A stretch of DNA of 64,000 nucleotides from Pseudomonas sp. B21_DOA (lineage in GTDB: Bacteria > Pseudomonadota > Gammaproteobacteria > Pseudomonadales > Pseudomonadaceae), in assembly GCA_030544685.1 (NCBI GenBank), contig CP086683.1, forward strand, positions 2,480,001 to 2,544,000, given 5' to 3'. Both the position numbers and the translations under genes were made by a program. This document shows, piece by piece, positions 1-7,727 of the stretch (positions are counted from its first letter, which is position 1; each line of letters begins with the position of its first letter). The notes under the pieces were generated by a model. That model did no database searches. It was not told the DNA's origin and saw only the letters and a program-made list of their open reading frames with translations.

Positions 1-51
1 GTTGCGCAGCTCGATCAGGTCACGGCTGACTTTATAGTTGCTGTAGAACTC
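1..51 (-). pseudogene. nadB: Displaced original 3' segment of nadB (continues left of window)
   Basis: The minus strand reads [17 protein letters not shown]. This matches 16 of 17 residues of the intact NadB encoded at 6252-6302, while only 39 of 51 bases agree. It is therefore the host gene's former tail, cut off from its body by the insertion; the rest lies outside the window. Confidence 0.88.
35..51. repeat. Left attachment-site repeat (attL core candidate)
   Basis: TAGTTGCTGTAGAACTC here matches TAGTTGCTGTAAAACTC at 6286-6302 with one mismatch. Host nadB sequence lies to its left and element sequence to its right, as expected for an attachment junction. The exact crossover point within the 17 bp cannot be resolved by reading. 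Confidence 0.8.
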
Positions 52-61
52 GACCGTATGA

Positions 62-93
62 GGCTAAACCCAATGGATACAGGGGTTTCAGCC
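62..93. repeat. Hairpin between attL and the integrase start
   Basis: GGCTAAACCC (62-71) faces GGGTTTCAGCC (83-93). They pair except for one bulged base, around an 11-nt loop, and end directly before the integrase ATG at 95. It could limit integrase translation or be a recombinase or excisionase binding site; neither role is shown by sequence alone. Confidence 0.45.
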
Positions 94-94
94 G

Positions 95-1631
95 ATGACC
101 GTCAACCACCGCTCCCAAAGTGGGACAAACCTGTTACAAACTGCGCTCGCCAAGCCGTACCACTATCGCCGGTCTGGTCGCTATTACCTTCGCCTTCGCC
201 CTCAAGGAACCGTTAAGGGCTTCTTCACGCTGTCACTCAGGACTACCGACAAGGCCACCGCAATGACCATCTCCGACGACATCCTCTCGACTCTCAAGGC
301 TTACCACTTGGACAACCCTGAGGCGTCATGGGACGAACTCCGTGAGCGCTTGATTGAGTTCGCTGAGTACAACCTGACGATGGCACACGGTGATAGCTCG
401 CTGGTCGCTTACGAGATGATCAACGATGAGCATCACTTGGCACTTCGTAAGGCCTCCGCAAAGCTGCCCCTGAGCGTCAACCAGCAACGAGCAGTGAGTA
501 AGGCTCTTGAGATTCTTGAGGCCTCTCAGGAGCGTATGCGGGGAAGTCAGGGAAGCTGGTCGAAATCGTAAAGGACCTCAACGAAGAATCTTGTGGCACG
601 TCTTTGGCCCTCTCCTTGCCTTCATCTGTAAACGCTTTTCCGAGGCTGACCTTTAAGTCTCTCTCTGCGCTCTACATGGAGGAACGCAAAGACAGCATTC
701 AGCCCAGCACCATGCGCGACGTGAAGTCATCGTGTGAAGCTATCGGCGCGGTCCTTGGCGAGCTGGACATGAAGAACCACACACGGGAGGACATGAAGAG
801 CCTCAGGGACAAGCTTCTTGAGGACCGTAAGCCTTCGACAGTTAAGAAGCTGCTGACCCGGCTATCAACGGTCATGGATTGGGCTGTGAACAATGGCTAT
901 CTCGACAAGAGTTTCGATAAGGGCCTGAAGCCAACTAAAGGCGCTGACAGCTCCCGTGAGGCACTCTCTCAAGATCAGGTAAAGGCCCTGATGACTCACG
1001 CTAACTCACTACCAGTGGACGCATGGCAGCGTTGGGCGTTGTCCCTTGGGGTCATCACCGGGACCCGTATCGAGGAGCTCAGACAGTTGACCAAGGATGA
1101 CGTAAAGCAGGTTGGGGAGTGTGGGTCATCGACATCAATAGGAACGACGGCAAGACAGCCAAGACCAGGAACGCTTTGCGTGTCATACCGCTGACTGACG
1201 GTGCCTGTGGGTTCGACCTTCAAGCGTTCCGTGGGTTTGTCGATAAAGCTGATTCCCGACTGTTCACGTTAGGGGCTGGTCAGTTCTCGAACGTGCTTAA
1301 TAAGGCCCTTAGGGATGTCCTAAGTTTGAACGCTGATCGGACCCAGACCTTCCATTCTTTGCGTCACTCTCTGGCCGGTGCATTGAAGGCTGCTGAGATC
1401 CCTGTGGGGACCGCTGAGTCAATCTTGGGGCATGCTTCGGGATCTATCAGTTATGACCTTTATGGCGCTGGAAGTACGGTCGAAGTGACTCGATTAGCTG
1501 AGGCTTTGAAAGTAGCTTTGCGTTTCAGGGTGAAATTTTTAACATTCCTTGTGGTAATTACTGAGCCGATCTTGGGGCACCGGGGCACGCTTCATGGTCG
1601 GTCAGTTATGACTGATCTTATGGGCAAATAG
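95..1631 (+). CDS. Tyrosine recombinase / phage integrase, split by two one-base deletions
   Basis: Three consecutive reading frames together make one phage-type integrase. The N-terminal part (95 to about 540) resembles the short domain that opens many phage integrases (YHYRRSGRYYLRLRP). A SAM-like core-binding domain follows (ALYMEERKDSIQPSTMRDV), then the catalytic domain with TGTRIEEL (Arg), HSLRH (His and Arg), LGHASG (His) and YDLYG (Tyr). All expected catalytic residues are present across the shifts. The shifts fall in GGGG runs at 540-543 and 1114-1117. Adding one G to each gives an uninterrupted frame of 512 aa. Many genes in this window have the same type of error, so the enzyme may be intact in the cell. 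Its position beside attL fits a role in integration and excision at nadB. Confidence 0.85.
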
Positions 1632-1657
1632 AAATTATACAATTAGGTCTTAATGGA

Positions 1658-2002
1658 ATGAGAAATCTCGAACTTTATGGCGGTGAAAAGGTAGCTCAAG
1701 AGCTTAGAAAACGTGAGCTACAGCTGCTTTCGATAGATTCAAATGGTGAAAAAGCCGCAAGAACTATGGCTTGGAAAATGTTTTGCGATGATGAGCTAAA
1801 AATAGACGACAGCAATAGTAATTTATCACGGCTCGCACAGATCAAGTATTTTCATGCCGTTGACTTACTTCCTCAATATGGCCTGTCGATGGATATTGAT
1901 GAGCGTAAATTCAGAGATTGTTTTCTCGATGAGTTGTGGGTGATAAATAAGAGTGTCACTAAGAAGGAGTTCAATTGGTGTTTTACGTGTTTGTGGCTTT
2001 AG
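1658..2002 (+). CDS. Hypothetical protein, 114 aa
   Basis: Short AT-rich frame 26 bp after the integrase stop, on the same strand, starting at ATG 1658 with only a weak GGA upstream. The product is charged and predicted mainly helical, with no motif I recognise. Composition differs from the flanking chromosome and resembles the opposed gene pair at 2077-3767, suggesting the same foreign cargo. It ends face to face with that pair. It may be a small partner of the cargo or a degraded gene; no function is proposed. Confidence 0.5.
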   Translation: MRNLELYGGEKVAQELRKRELQLLSIDSNGEKAARTMAWKMFCDDELKIDDSNSNLSRLAQIKYFHAVDLLPQYGLSMDIDERKFRDCFLDELWVINKSVTKKEFNWCFTCLWL

Positions 2003-2038
2003 GCCTGTTTGGGCTATACAAGATATTTTTCTGATGCC

Positions 2039-2071
2039 TGCGACCAAGACCTTGAGTGGGTCGAGGTCGCA
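2039..2071. terminator. Stem-loop between convergent genes
   Basis: TGCGACC-AA-GACC pairs with GGTC-GA-GGTCGCA around TTGAGT. It lies between the ends of two convergent genes and probably terminates transcription from one or both sides. It has no clean T-tract. Confidence 0.45.
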
Positions 2072-2076
2072 AGTCT

Positions 2077-2580
2077 TTATTGGTCTCGAAATATTTGAAG
2101 TAGAGTGGTGGGTGATTTGATTTGATTGTTCATAAAATCAAAATAGTCTCGTCCGCCTGCCGCTTGTCCTTTATCGAATCCTTCTACTCCTTGTAGTTGC
2201 ATTGAGGCGCGAGTGTACTCATCGGTGGAGCCTATGTCTTTTCTTAGCAAGGCTTCATGTCCGTACAGCATGCAAATGAAAAACTCCTCATCGTCTCTTA
2301 ATGGTGCATTCGAATACTGTAAGGAAGCGTCAAGAAAACCTATAAAATAGCCTCTTACAAAGTCGCTGCTGAGTTTGGCTTTATAGCTTGATACGGATCT
2401 GCACAGCATGAGATTAAATTCAAGAATAGTAGCTGTGCGTGAAAGTGTTTCTCTGATTTGCTGATTTTGGGGGTGGGTTTTTTCTTTAAGAAGCCAAACA
2501 TTTAAAGCGTCCTGTATACTAAAATTTGTCCGGGCGATTTGTCTGCGAAGATTTGCCTCGGGAGTCCTGTCCAGAGTCAC
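2077..2580 (-). CDS. Hypothetical cargo protein, 167 aa
   Basis: The start codon overlaps the stop of the upstream 396-aa gene by 4 bp (2577-2580), the usual sign of translational coupling, so the two products probably work together. The sequence is rich in predicted helix with no transmembrane segment and no catalytic motif I recognise. Base composition is markedly AT-richer than the chromosome and codon use includes rare Pseudomonas codons, pointing to transfer. A role as regulator, antitoxin or accessory subunit for its partner is possible but rests only on the gene order. Confidence 0.65.
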   Translation of the reverse strand: MTLDRTPEANLRRQIARTNFSIQDALNVWLLKEKTHPQNQQIRETLSRTATILEFNLMLCRSVSSYKAKLSSDFVRGYFIGFLDASLQYSNAPLRDDEEFFICMLYGHEALLRKDIGSTDEYTRASMQLQGVEGFDKGQAAGGRDYFDFMNNQIKSPTTLLQIFRDQ

Positions 2581-3767
2581 TCGAGATTTGTTTTTGCTGC
2601 TTCCTCGTTTTCTTGAATTCTGAGTTCGAAGGTATTGGATAGATGAGTGTACTGATGGATTTGATCCAGAATCAGAAAGCCTATTAGTGACGCTTTTCTT
2701 GTAAATGAAGAGGTCGGGTTTTTGCCATGGCTGACTGTGTTTCTACTTATGAAGTCAGTTTCTTCAGTAACGTTGAAATCTTTAAAATAGTGCTTGTTTA
2801 GATACTCTCCGAATCTATCGGGGAGTAGTCTTGTGATTGTGTGAGTGTGCTTTGTTACATTGGTGGATATGTGAGAAGATAGCGCGCTCTGTTGTCTTCC
2901 TTGTTTTTGAGGGTTTGCTCGGATGAAGTCCTCTCGGAGAAGTGCCTCAATCCTTGGGTATAATATGTGTATTGATGCGTCATAATCCTCATTCAGATGG
3001 TACTTCATTGATTTTTCAATGAGGGCGTAATGTGGTTTTATTTTCTCGTTGTTGCTTATTTTTGATAGCCAATTGTTACTGTCGTCACATAACTTTTGGT
3101 CGATGCTTTGCTCTATTTCCTGAGTGTCCCAGTCGAGCTTTAAATAATTAAGCAGGTTTAGTTGTTGCTCGTAATCAAGATAAGAGAACGGGAACCAACC
3201 GGAAGCAATGATTTTACGCCACTCGTCGTCATTTAAATCAAATATCTCTGGAAAAACCGAAGCCGAGAATCCAGTAGCTATAAGGCGACCTACGTCGTAG
3301 TCTATAGGTGCGTAATTTTCATTTTCTAATAGAGGGCCGAAATCCCAGAATAGAATTCTCTCCCATCCATTGTTTAGTATGATTACATAGCCACAATCCT
3401 TGGGGAATTCTATACCTTCTAATATCATTTTGTCGAAGTGGTGGAGGTCATTTTTTCTTACTGCGTCACCAGCTTCAACGCTTCTGGTTACCAATGCTTC
3501 AGCATATATGTCGAAGTCATTTAGATGTACTTCTGTCTCAAGATTTTCGTGAATTATGGCGACGAAGCGCTTAACCGTTGAGGCGTGGAAGTCCGCGTAG
3601 GCCATTTCTAAAATTTGGTTAGGGAAAGCTTCAACCTTACGAATGAAATCTCTACCGCTTGACGATAGGGAAACCCCTCGGTACTGGATAAGTGCGGGTT
3701 CTCCAGCTCTCGCAGCGTTCGTGCAGTAACCGGCAGGCTTTTCTTTTAGGTGAATTACTTTCTTCAT
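2577..3767 (-). CDS. Large cargo protein with C-terminal HEPN-like motif, 396 aa
   Basis: First gene of a two-gene minus-strand unit in the element. The N-terminal 200 residues are acidic and aromatic with no motif I recognise. The C-terminal part resembles DUF4209/Apea-type HEPN regions: a helical stretch (HILYPRIEALLRE) followed by RNTVSHG. R342 and H347 form the R-x4-H arrangement typical of HEPN ribonucleases. HEPN proteins commonly act as RNA-cleaving toxins or antiviral effectors. That function is inferred here from the motif and from the location in phage-associated accessory DNA. Low GC relative to the chromosome supports horizontal origin. The start is ATG 3767, and a small palindrome at 3835-3849 lies upstream. 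The gene could equally encode a non-catalytic helical protein in which the motif is coincidental. Confidence 0.7.
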   Translation of the reverse strand: MKKVIHLKEKPAGYCTNAARAGEPALIQYRGVSLSSSGRDFIRKVEAFPNQILEMAYADFHASTVKRFVAIIHENLETEVHLNDFDIYAEALVTRSVEAGDAVRKNDLHHFDKMILEGIEFPKDCGYVIILNNGWERILFWDFGPLLENENYAPIDYDVGRLIATGFSASVFPEIFDLNDDEWRKIIASGWFPFSYLDYEQQLNLLNYLKLDWDTQEIEQSIDQKLCDDSNNWLSKISNNEKIKPHYALIEKSMKYHLNEDYDASIHILYPRIEALLREDFIRANPQKQGRQQSALSSHISTNVTKHTHTITRLLPDRFGEYLNKHYFKDFNVTEETDFISRNTVSHGKNPTSSFTRKASLIGFLILDQIHQYTHLSNTFELRIQENEEAAKTNLE

Positions 3768-3834
3768 CGCTCGATCCCTATGTGCCGAATTCTTGACTGC
3801 CCTTGCTTAAGACTCTGCCAGAAATAATCACTTT

Positions 3835-3849
3835 ATGCCAATAAGGCAT
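3835..3849. promoter_or_regulatory. Small palindrome upstream of the cargo operon
   Basis: ATGCC-AATAA-GGCAT, 5-bp arms, 68 bp upstream of the start of the 396-aa gene on the opposite strand. Its position suits an operator or promoter element; no clear -10/-35 pair was identified. The rest of 3768-3894 shows nothing else. Confidence 0.3.
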
Positions 3850-3894
3850 CGTGCCGATATTCGTTGGTTTCCCCCATCCTTACAGTTTCTTGAA

Positions 3895-4132
3895 TTTACA
3901 GGTGGGTTTCGCCCGATGGTCTGAGGATTTTGCAGGGCGTAGGGCTGAACTATAACGGAACCAAGTAGCTGCTCGTTAAGATCCGCTACGAATTACTTAA
4001 AGCTCTTGAGATGTTCTCTATGGAGACCATCGTGTCACGTATGTGCCCATTTCTCGGATGGCCCGCCGTTACCTGCAAGCCTTAAGGTCGCCGTGCAAAT
4101 GCTGATGAGGCCCCACCTAAGGGACAGAGGGC
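3895..4132 (+). pseudogene. Decayed copy of the 4447-4956 gene
   Basis: This stretch aligns with about 4590-4840 of the intact gene downstream. Shared blocks include CGATGGTCTGAGGA, TCTATGGAGACCATCG versus TCTACGGAGACCATCG, GGATGGC(C/T)CGCCG, and the following CTTATGAGG/CTGATGAGG region. The reading frame is broken by indels and in-frame stops and both ends are missing. It is therefore a relic of a duplication or of recombination between related phages, not a working gene. Confidence 0.7.
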
Positions 4133-4446
4133 TTTGTCCTTCTGAGATTCTGCCGGGTAGGTTGGAATAAACCCTTACTTACAATGGAAGATACGAATAG
4201 TTTCTTCTGATGCCCATTTAGATTTGTCTGTAAAGACCCTCACTAAGGCCACAGGACTAATACCTCCGGGCCCACTCTCGTAAACCTTAGTCGAGCCAAT
4301 TGGGCTTAAATCCCAATCTACGCATGGATGACGGTTACAACCTCGGAACTCCCCACTTAAAACCCCTCACCTAAACAGGGACCACCGAGCCCATCCTAAT
4401 CCCCTCGCAACCAACGGAGACCACCGCTACCAAGGAGACCCGCCAC
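4133..4446. other. Non-coding leader of the helix-turn-helix-like gene
   Basis: No convincing gene. The stretch holds the T7-type promoter-like site at 4231-4253 and ends with a strong ribosome binding site (AAGGAG at 4432-4437) before ATG 4447. Otherwise nothing recognisable. Confidence 0.5.
4231..4253 (+). promoter_or_regulatory. T7-type (gh-1-like) phage RNA polymerase promoter candidate
   Basis: The site begins TAAAGACCCTCACTAAGGC. The Pseudomonas phage gh-1 promoter consensus, as I recall it, begins TAAAAACCCTCACTRTGGC, and the T3 promoter shares the CCCTCACTAA core. Over 23 positions about 20 agree. It lies 194 bp upstream of the gene at 4447, in the correct orientation. No single-subunit RNA polymerase is encoded in the element, so any activity would need one from another phage. 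Confidence 0.6.
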
Positions 4447-4956
4447 ATGACCCATTTCTCTACCGTTCTATTTCAAACCCTGGCCCATGACTTCGACCGG
4501 GCCGACTACCTGACAGGTCTTCGCCTTGTGCCTAATAAACCCAAGCGAGGAACCGTGCCGACAATCATTGATAACCCTTTCTGTGGTCAACTGGATTTTC
4601 AGGACCGGTATGACCGATGGTCTGAGGACATCCTTTCAGGAGTCGCAAGGCTGGACCACGGCGGAGCCAAACAGCTCCCGGTTAAGACCCTCTATGAATT
4701 GCTTGAGGCCCTTGAGGTTTTCTCTACGGAGACCATCGGGGCACACCTGGGTCTGTCCTCCCGGATGGCTCGCCGCTATCTCAGTGCCCTTGAGGTCGCC
4801 TTGCAACCGCTTATGAGGTCCCGGCCTAAGTGGCTGAGGGCTGCTATGGGAGACTTTGAATGTCACCAGCGCGAGACCACCCCGGCCATTCAATCGACAC
4901 CCAACCAGATGGCACAGCTACGTCTGGACCTGGGAACTGATGCGTTCGCCATTTAA
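4447..4956 (+). CDS. Hypothetical phage protein with helix-turn-helix-like region, 169 aa
   Basis: Starts at ATG 4447, 9 bp after AAGGAG. Residues about 85-120 (FSTETIGAHLGLSSRMARRYL) read like a winged or tri-helical helix-turn-helix: a helix, a Gly-containing turn and a basic recognition helix. A DNA-binding role is therefore plausible. The N-terminal half is unrecognised. A decayed paralogue lies just upstream (3895-4132) and a T7-type promoter-like site precedes the gene, suggesting that expression was tied to a phage transcription programme. It could be an element repressor, an excisionase or a replication accessory protein. Confidence 0.7.
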   Translation: MTHFSTVLFQTLAHDFDRADYLTGLRLVPNKPKRGTVPTIIDNPFCGQLDFQDRYDRWSEDILSGVARLDHGGAKQLPVKTLYELLEALEVFSTETIGAHLGLSSRMARRYLSALEVALQPLMRSRPKWLRAAMGDFECHQRETTPAIQSTPNQMAQLRLDLGTDAFAI

Positions 4957-5271
4957 TGCGGACACAAGATAAAGAACCCTAAGTACCGACCTCTAAGAGG
5001 CACTGACTCAATGAGGACACAAGACTAAAGCCATCCCTAAATGACCCTTCCTTTGTGACGGGGATTATTTGCTGATAAGCAATCCCACCTCTTAGAGACC
5101 TTTAAGACCCTCTGAGCTTAGTGCCTGGGTCTACCGACCACTGATTGAAAGCACCACTGAGCAACCTTTAAGAGACCACTGAGCAGCCGCCCAGGACCTG
5201 CGCGCACCTCTAAGACCTGCACCATGGGTCACTAAGGAGAACCACCACCACACAATAAGGAGACATCTACC
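4957..5271. repeat. Non-coding spacer with short direct and inverted repeats
   Basis: No gene is seen. GGACACAAGATAAAG (4960-4974) recurs as GGACACAAGACTAAAG (5015-5030). Between them lies the palindrome CCTCTAAGAGG (4990-5000). ACCACTGA occurs three times at about 5138-5180. A strong AAGGAG (5257-5262) precedes the HNH gene. The repeats could be protein binding sites, an origin-like region or degenerate phage promoters and RNase III sites. Confidence 0.45.
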
Positions 5272-5811
5272 ATGCAAAACATTCAGATCGACGTTAAGAA
5301 CCTTTCCGCTTCCTACAAGGCCGACCCTAAGAGCCCTTCGGGCCTTGCGACCCTTGAAGGTCAACCCGTAGGCAACCAGCGTCCCGATGGCTATTGGTCA
5401 TTTCAAGGGCTGGCAGTTCACCGGGTCGTGTACGCACTGGTCACCGGCAAGGACCCTCAAGGGCTCTACATCGACCACCGCGACGGGAACCCCGGGAATA
5501 ACAAGACCAGCAACCTAAGGGCCTGCACCAATCGCCAGAACGCACAGAACACCCCAGGTCGTTCCCGCTTCCTGCCTAAAGGGGTCTACATCAACGCTAA
5601 GACTGGCCGTGTGTCTGGCTGTGTAGAAGGCTACGGCCTGGGTAAAAGTTTCATGCTGGCCGATGACCATGACAGCTCGCAGCTCAACGCAATGTGTCGT
5701 GCTGCCTATGAGGCAATCCTTGAGGAACACGGAGAGTTCGCCAACGTAAGGAGCTTCTTTTGTCAGTTACCCATTGAGGCCGTAATGGGGCCCGCTGAGG
5801 GGCCTTGCTAA
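5272..5811 (+). CDS. HNH homing-type endonuclease, 179 aa
   Basis: Residues about 50-90 carry the HNH nuclease signature of phage homing endonucleases: VHRVVYALVTG, then YIDHRDGNPGNNKTSNLRACT, in which the two His and the Asn residues form the metal-binding and catalytic core. A C-terminal AP2-like DNA-binding part (KGVYINAKTGRVSGCV) follows, the order typical of T7-like phage HNH proteins. ATG 5272 is preceded by AAGGAG at 9-bp spacing. It is the last gene before the right end of the element. The family cuts specific DNA sites, often in competing phage genomes, so it could act against a co-infecting phage or be a selfish gene; the target is unknown. Confidence 0.85.
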   Translation: MQNIQIDVKNLSASYKADPKSPSGLATLEGQPVGNQRPDGYWSFQGLAVHRVVYALVTGKDPQGLYIDHRDGNPGNNKTSNLRACTNRQNAQNTPGRSRFLPKGVYINAKTGRVSGCVEGYGLGKSFMLADDHDSSQLNAMCRAAYEAILEEHGEFANVRSFFCQLPIEAVMGPAEGPC

Positions 5812-6119
5812 GGCTGTTTAAGAGAGGACTCCCTCTGAAAGTCCCCGTATCGCCTGAGCCCTGCTGGGCTGACTTGTTGCTGACTCAAAGGCGACTAAAC
5901 GAGAGCCTAAGGGGAGATGAGGAAATGACACGAAAATCTGAATGACCACCTGTAACTACTAACCTGCGCGCTTACCCCCGTGGGCCTTGCACGCTCATTC
6001 GGGCGCACGTTAAGGACCCTTGCGGGCAGGCGATAAGGACCCCAGCGTTAGGACAAATATGTGCCAAAGCTGTTACAGATCGGGGGCTTATGGTGCTACG
6101 CTAAGGGTCCTAACGTGCC
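5812..6119. other. Non-coding right end of the element
   Basis: No gene. A weak stem-loop (AGAGG-ACTC-CCTCT, 5823-5836) just after the HNH stop may terminate it. The last 115 bp hold a cluster of short repeats and a near-perfect inverted repeat described separately. The sequence ends at the nadB stop codon. Confidence 0.5.
6005..6118. repeat. Inverted repeat and arm-type site cluster near attR
   Basis: GCACGTTAAGGACCCTT (6005-6021) is repeated in inverse orientation as AAGGGTCCTAACGTGC (6103-6118), differing only by one extra A. Between them the core recurs as GATAAGGACCCC (6032-6043) and GCGTTAGGAC (6045-6054). Several spaced copies of a short motif within about 180-300 bp of the attachment core look like integrase arm-binding sites. 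The pair could also form a long stem that terminates nadB transcription. Confidence 0.5.
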
Positions 6120-7727
6120 TCATCTGGTCGGTGTAAGGATCGTATCCTTCGCCTCTGGCAGCATCTCTGGATAGTCCAGCGTGTAGTGCAGACCCCGAGA
6201 TTCCTTGCGTTCCATCGCTGACTGGATCATCAGTTCAGCTACCTGAGCAAGGTTCCTCAACTCAATAAGGTCTCTGCTTACTCGGTAGTTGCTGTAAAAC
6301 TCATCGATCTCATCCAGCAACAGACGCACCCGGTGCTGCGCCCGTTGCAGACGCTTGTTGGTGCGCACGATGCCGACGTAGTCCCACATGAATCGGCGCA
6401 GCTCGTCCCAGTTGTGCGCGATGATCACATCTTCATCCGAGTCGGTGACCTGGCTGGCGTCCCAGACGGGCAGGGCGCTCGGCGCCGCGATATCATCCAG
6501 CTGCGCGAGAATGTCCGCCGCCGCCGAACGGGCGTAAACGAAGCATTCCAATAGCGAGTTGCTGGCCATGCGGTTGGCGCCGTGCAGGCCGGTAAAACTG
6601 GTTTCGCCGATGGCGTAGAGGCCGGGCACGTCGGTGCGCCCATGCTGATCGACCATCACGCCGCCACAGGTGTAGTGCGCGGCGGGAACCACCGGGATCG
6701 GTTGTCTGGTGATGTCGATGCCGAAGCCCAGGCAGCGCTCATAAACAGTCGGGAAGTGGCTTTTGACGAACGCTTCGGGCTTGTGACTGATGTCGAGATA
6801 CACGCAGTCGACACCCAGACGCTTCATTTCATGGTCAATGGCCCGCGCGACAATGTCACGAGGCGCCAGCTCGGCGCGTTTATCGAAGCGATACATGAAG
6901 CGCTCGCCATTGGGCAGCTTCAGATGCGCGCCTTCGCCACGCAGGGCTTCGGTGATCAGGAAGCTTTTGGCTTGCGGGTGATACAGGCAGGTCGGATGGA
7001 ACTGATTAAATTCCAGGTTCGCCACCCGGCAGCCGGAGCGCCAGGCCATGGCGATGCCGTCACCGCAGGCGCCGTCAGGGTTGCTCGTATAAAGATAGAC
7101 CTTGGCCGCGCCGCCCGACGCCAGAATCACGAAACGTGCGCCGTAGGTATCGACTTCCCCGGTGGCACGATTCAGTACGTAGGCGCCGAGACAACGGTCG
7201 CCTTCCATGCCCAAGCGGCGTTCGGTAATCAGATCGATGGCAACGCGCTGTTCCAGCAGTTCGATGTTCGCGCGCTCTTTGGCCTGGGCCAGCAAGGTCT
7301 TGAAGATCGCAGCGCCGGTGGCGTCGGCAGCATGGATGATCCGCCGATGGCTGTGGCCGCCTTCGCGGGTCAGGTGAAATTCGAAACCACCGTCTTCAGT
7401 GCCGGACTGTTCGTCGCGGGTGAACGGCACGCCCTGGTCGATCAGCCATTGGATGGCTTCGCGGCTGTGCTCGACGGTAAAGCGTACGGCGTCTTCATGG
7501 CACAAGCCGCCGCCCGCATTGAGGGTGTCGTCGACATGGGATTCGACAGTGTCGGTATCGTCGAGCACTGCGGCCACGCCACCCTGGGCCCAGAAGGTCG
7601 AACCGTTGGCGAGATCGCCTTTGCTCAATACGGCAATGCGCAGATGACCGGGCAAGGTCAACGCGAGACTCAAACCGGCAGCACCGCTGCCAATTACCAG
7701 AACATCGTGTTGGAACTGTTGGCTCAT
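6120..7727 (-). CDS. nadB: L-aspartate oxidase, 3' end supplied by the integrated element
   Basis: Converts L-aspartate to iminoaspartate with FAD, the first step of de novo NAD synthesis. The 535-aa product has the N-terminal FAD-binding [10 protein letters not shown], the substrate-domain region [16 protein letters not shown], and the usual C-terminal helical domain. The start is ATG 7727 (MSQQFQHDV); upstream in-frame codons are not conserved-looking. Everything 3' of position 6302 is element DNA: the last 55 or so codons use AGA, AGG, CTT and ACA codons rare in the rest of the gene, yet preserve the protein. The gene is therefore probably functional. It is divergent from algU, as in other Pseudomonas. 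Confidence 0.95.
   Translation of the reverse strand: MSQQFQHDVLVIGSGAAGLSLALTLPGHLRIAVLSKGDLANGSTFWAQGGVAAVLDDTDTVESHVDDTLNAGGGLCHEDAVRFTVEHSREAIQWLIDQGVPFTRDEQSGTEDGGFEFHLTREGGHSHRRIIHAADATGAAIFKTLLAQAKERANIELLEQRVAIDLITERRLGMEGDRCLGAYVLNRATGEVDTYGARFVILASGGAAKVYLYTSNPDGACGDGIAMAWRSGCRVANLEFNQFHPTCLYHPQAKSFLITEALRGEGAHLKLPNGERFMYRFDKRAELAPRDIVARAIDHEMKRLGVDCVYLDISHKPEAFVKSHFPTVYERCLGFGIDITRQPIPVVPAAHYTCGGVMVDQHGRTDVPGLYAIGETSFTGLHGANRMASNSLLECFVYARSAAADILAQLDDIAAPSALPVWDASQVTDSDEDVIIAHNWDELRRFMWDYVGIVRTNKRLQRAQHRVRLLLDEIDEFYSNYRVSRDLIELRNLAQVAELMIQSAMERKESRGLHYTLDYPEMLPEAKDTILTPTR
6286..6302. repeat. Right attachment-site repeat (attR core candidate)
   Basis: TAGTTGCTGTAAAACTC lies inside nadB and matches 35-51 with one mismatch. 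Host-type nadB sequence begins immediately to the right. To the left lies the element-borne gene tail. Confidence 0.8.

Larger units (their letters stand above)
35..6302. mobile_element. Integrative element in nadB (satellite- or prophage-remnant-like)
   Basis: The ends are a 17-bp direct repeat with one mismatch (35-51 and 6286-6302). The sequence left of the left copy encodes the same NadB peptide as the sequence left of the right copy, so the element sits inside nadB and carries its own replacement for the 3' end. It contains a tyrosine integrase next to the left end, AT-rich cargo, a helix-turn-helix-like gene plus a decayed copy, an HNH endonuclease and a T7-type promoter-like site. No capsid, terminase, tail, lysis or RNA polymerase gene is visible. 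At about 6.25 kb it is far too small for a complete T7-like prophage (about 40 kb), so it is either a remnant or a satellite. Calling it phage-derived rests on the HNH gene, the promoter-like site and the integrase. Confidence 0.85.

Noticed and set aside
95..1631. Integrase treated as a decayed pseudogene
   Set aside because: Both breaks are single missing G in GGGG runs, all catalytic residues remain, and the same error type affects conserved housekeeping genes in the window.
5101..5125. Second T7-type promoter (TTTAAGACCCTC) before the HNH gene
   Set aside because: Only the ACCCTC core agrees; the CACT and GGC parts are missing, so the match is no better than chance.
5272..5811. HNH gene considered part of a restriction system
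   Set aside because: No methyltransferase or specificity gene is nearby and the protein has the homing-endonuclease layout of phage HNH proteins.
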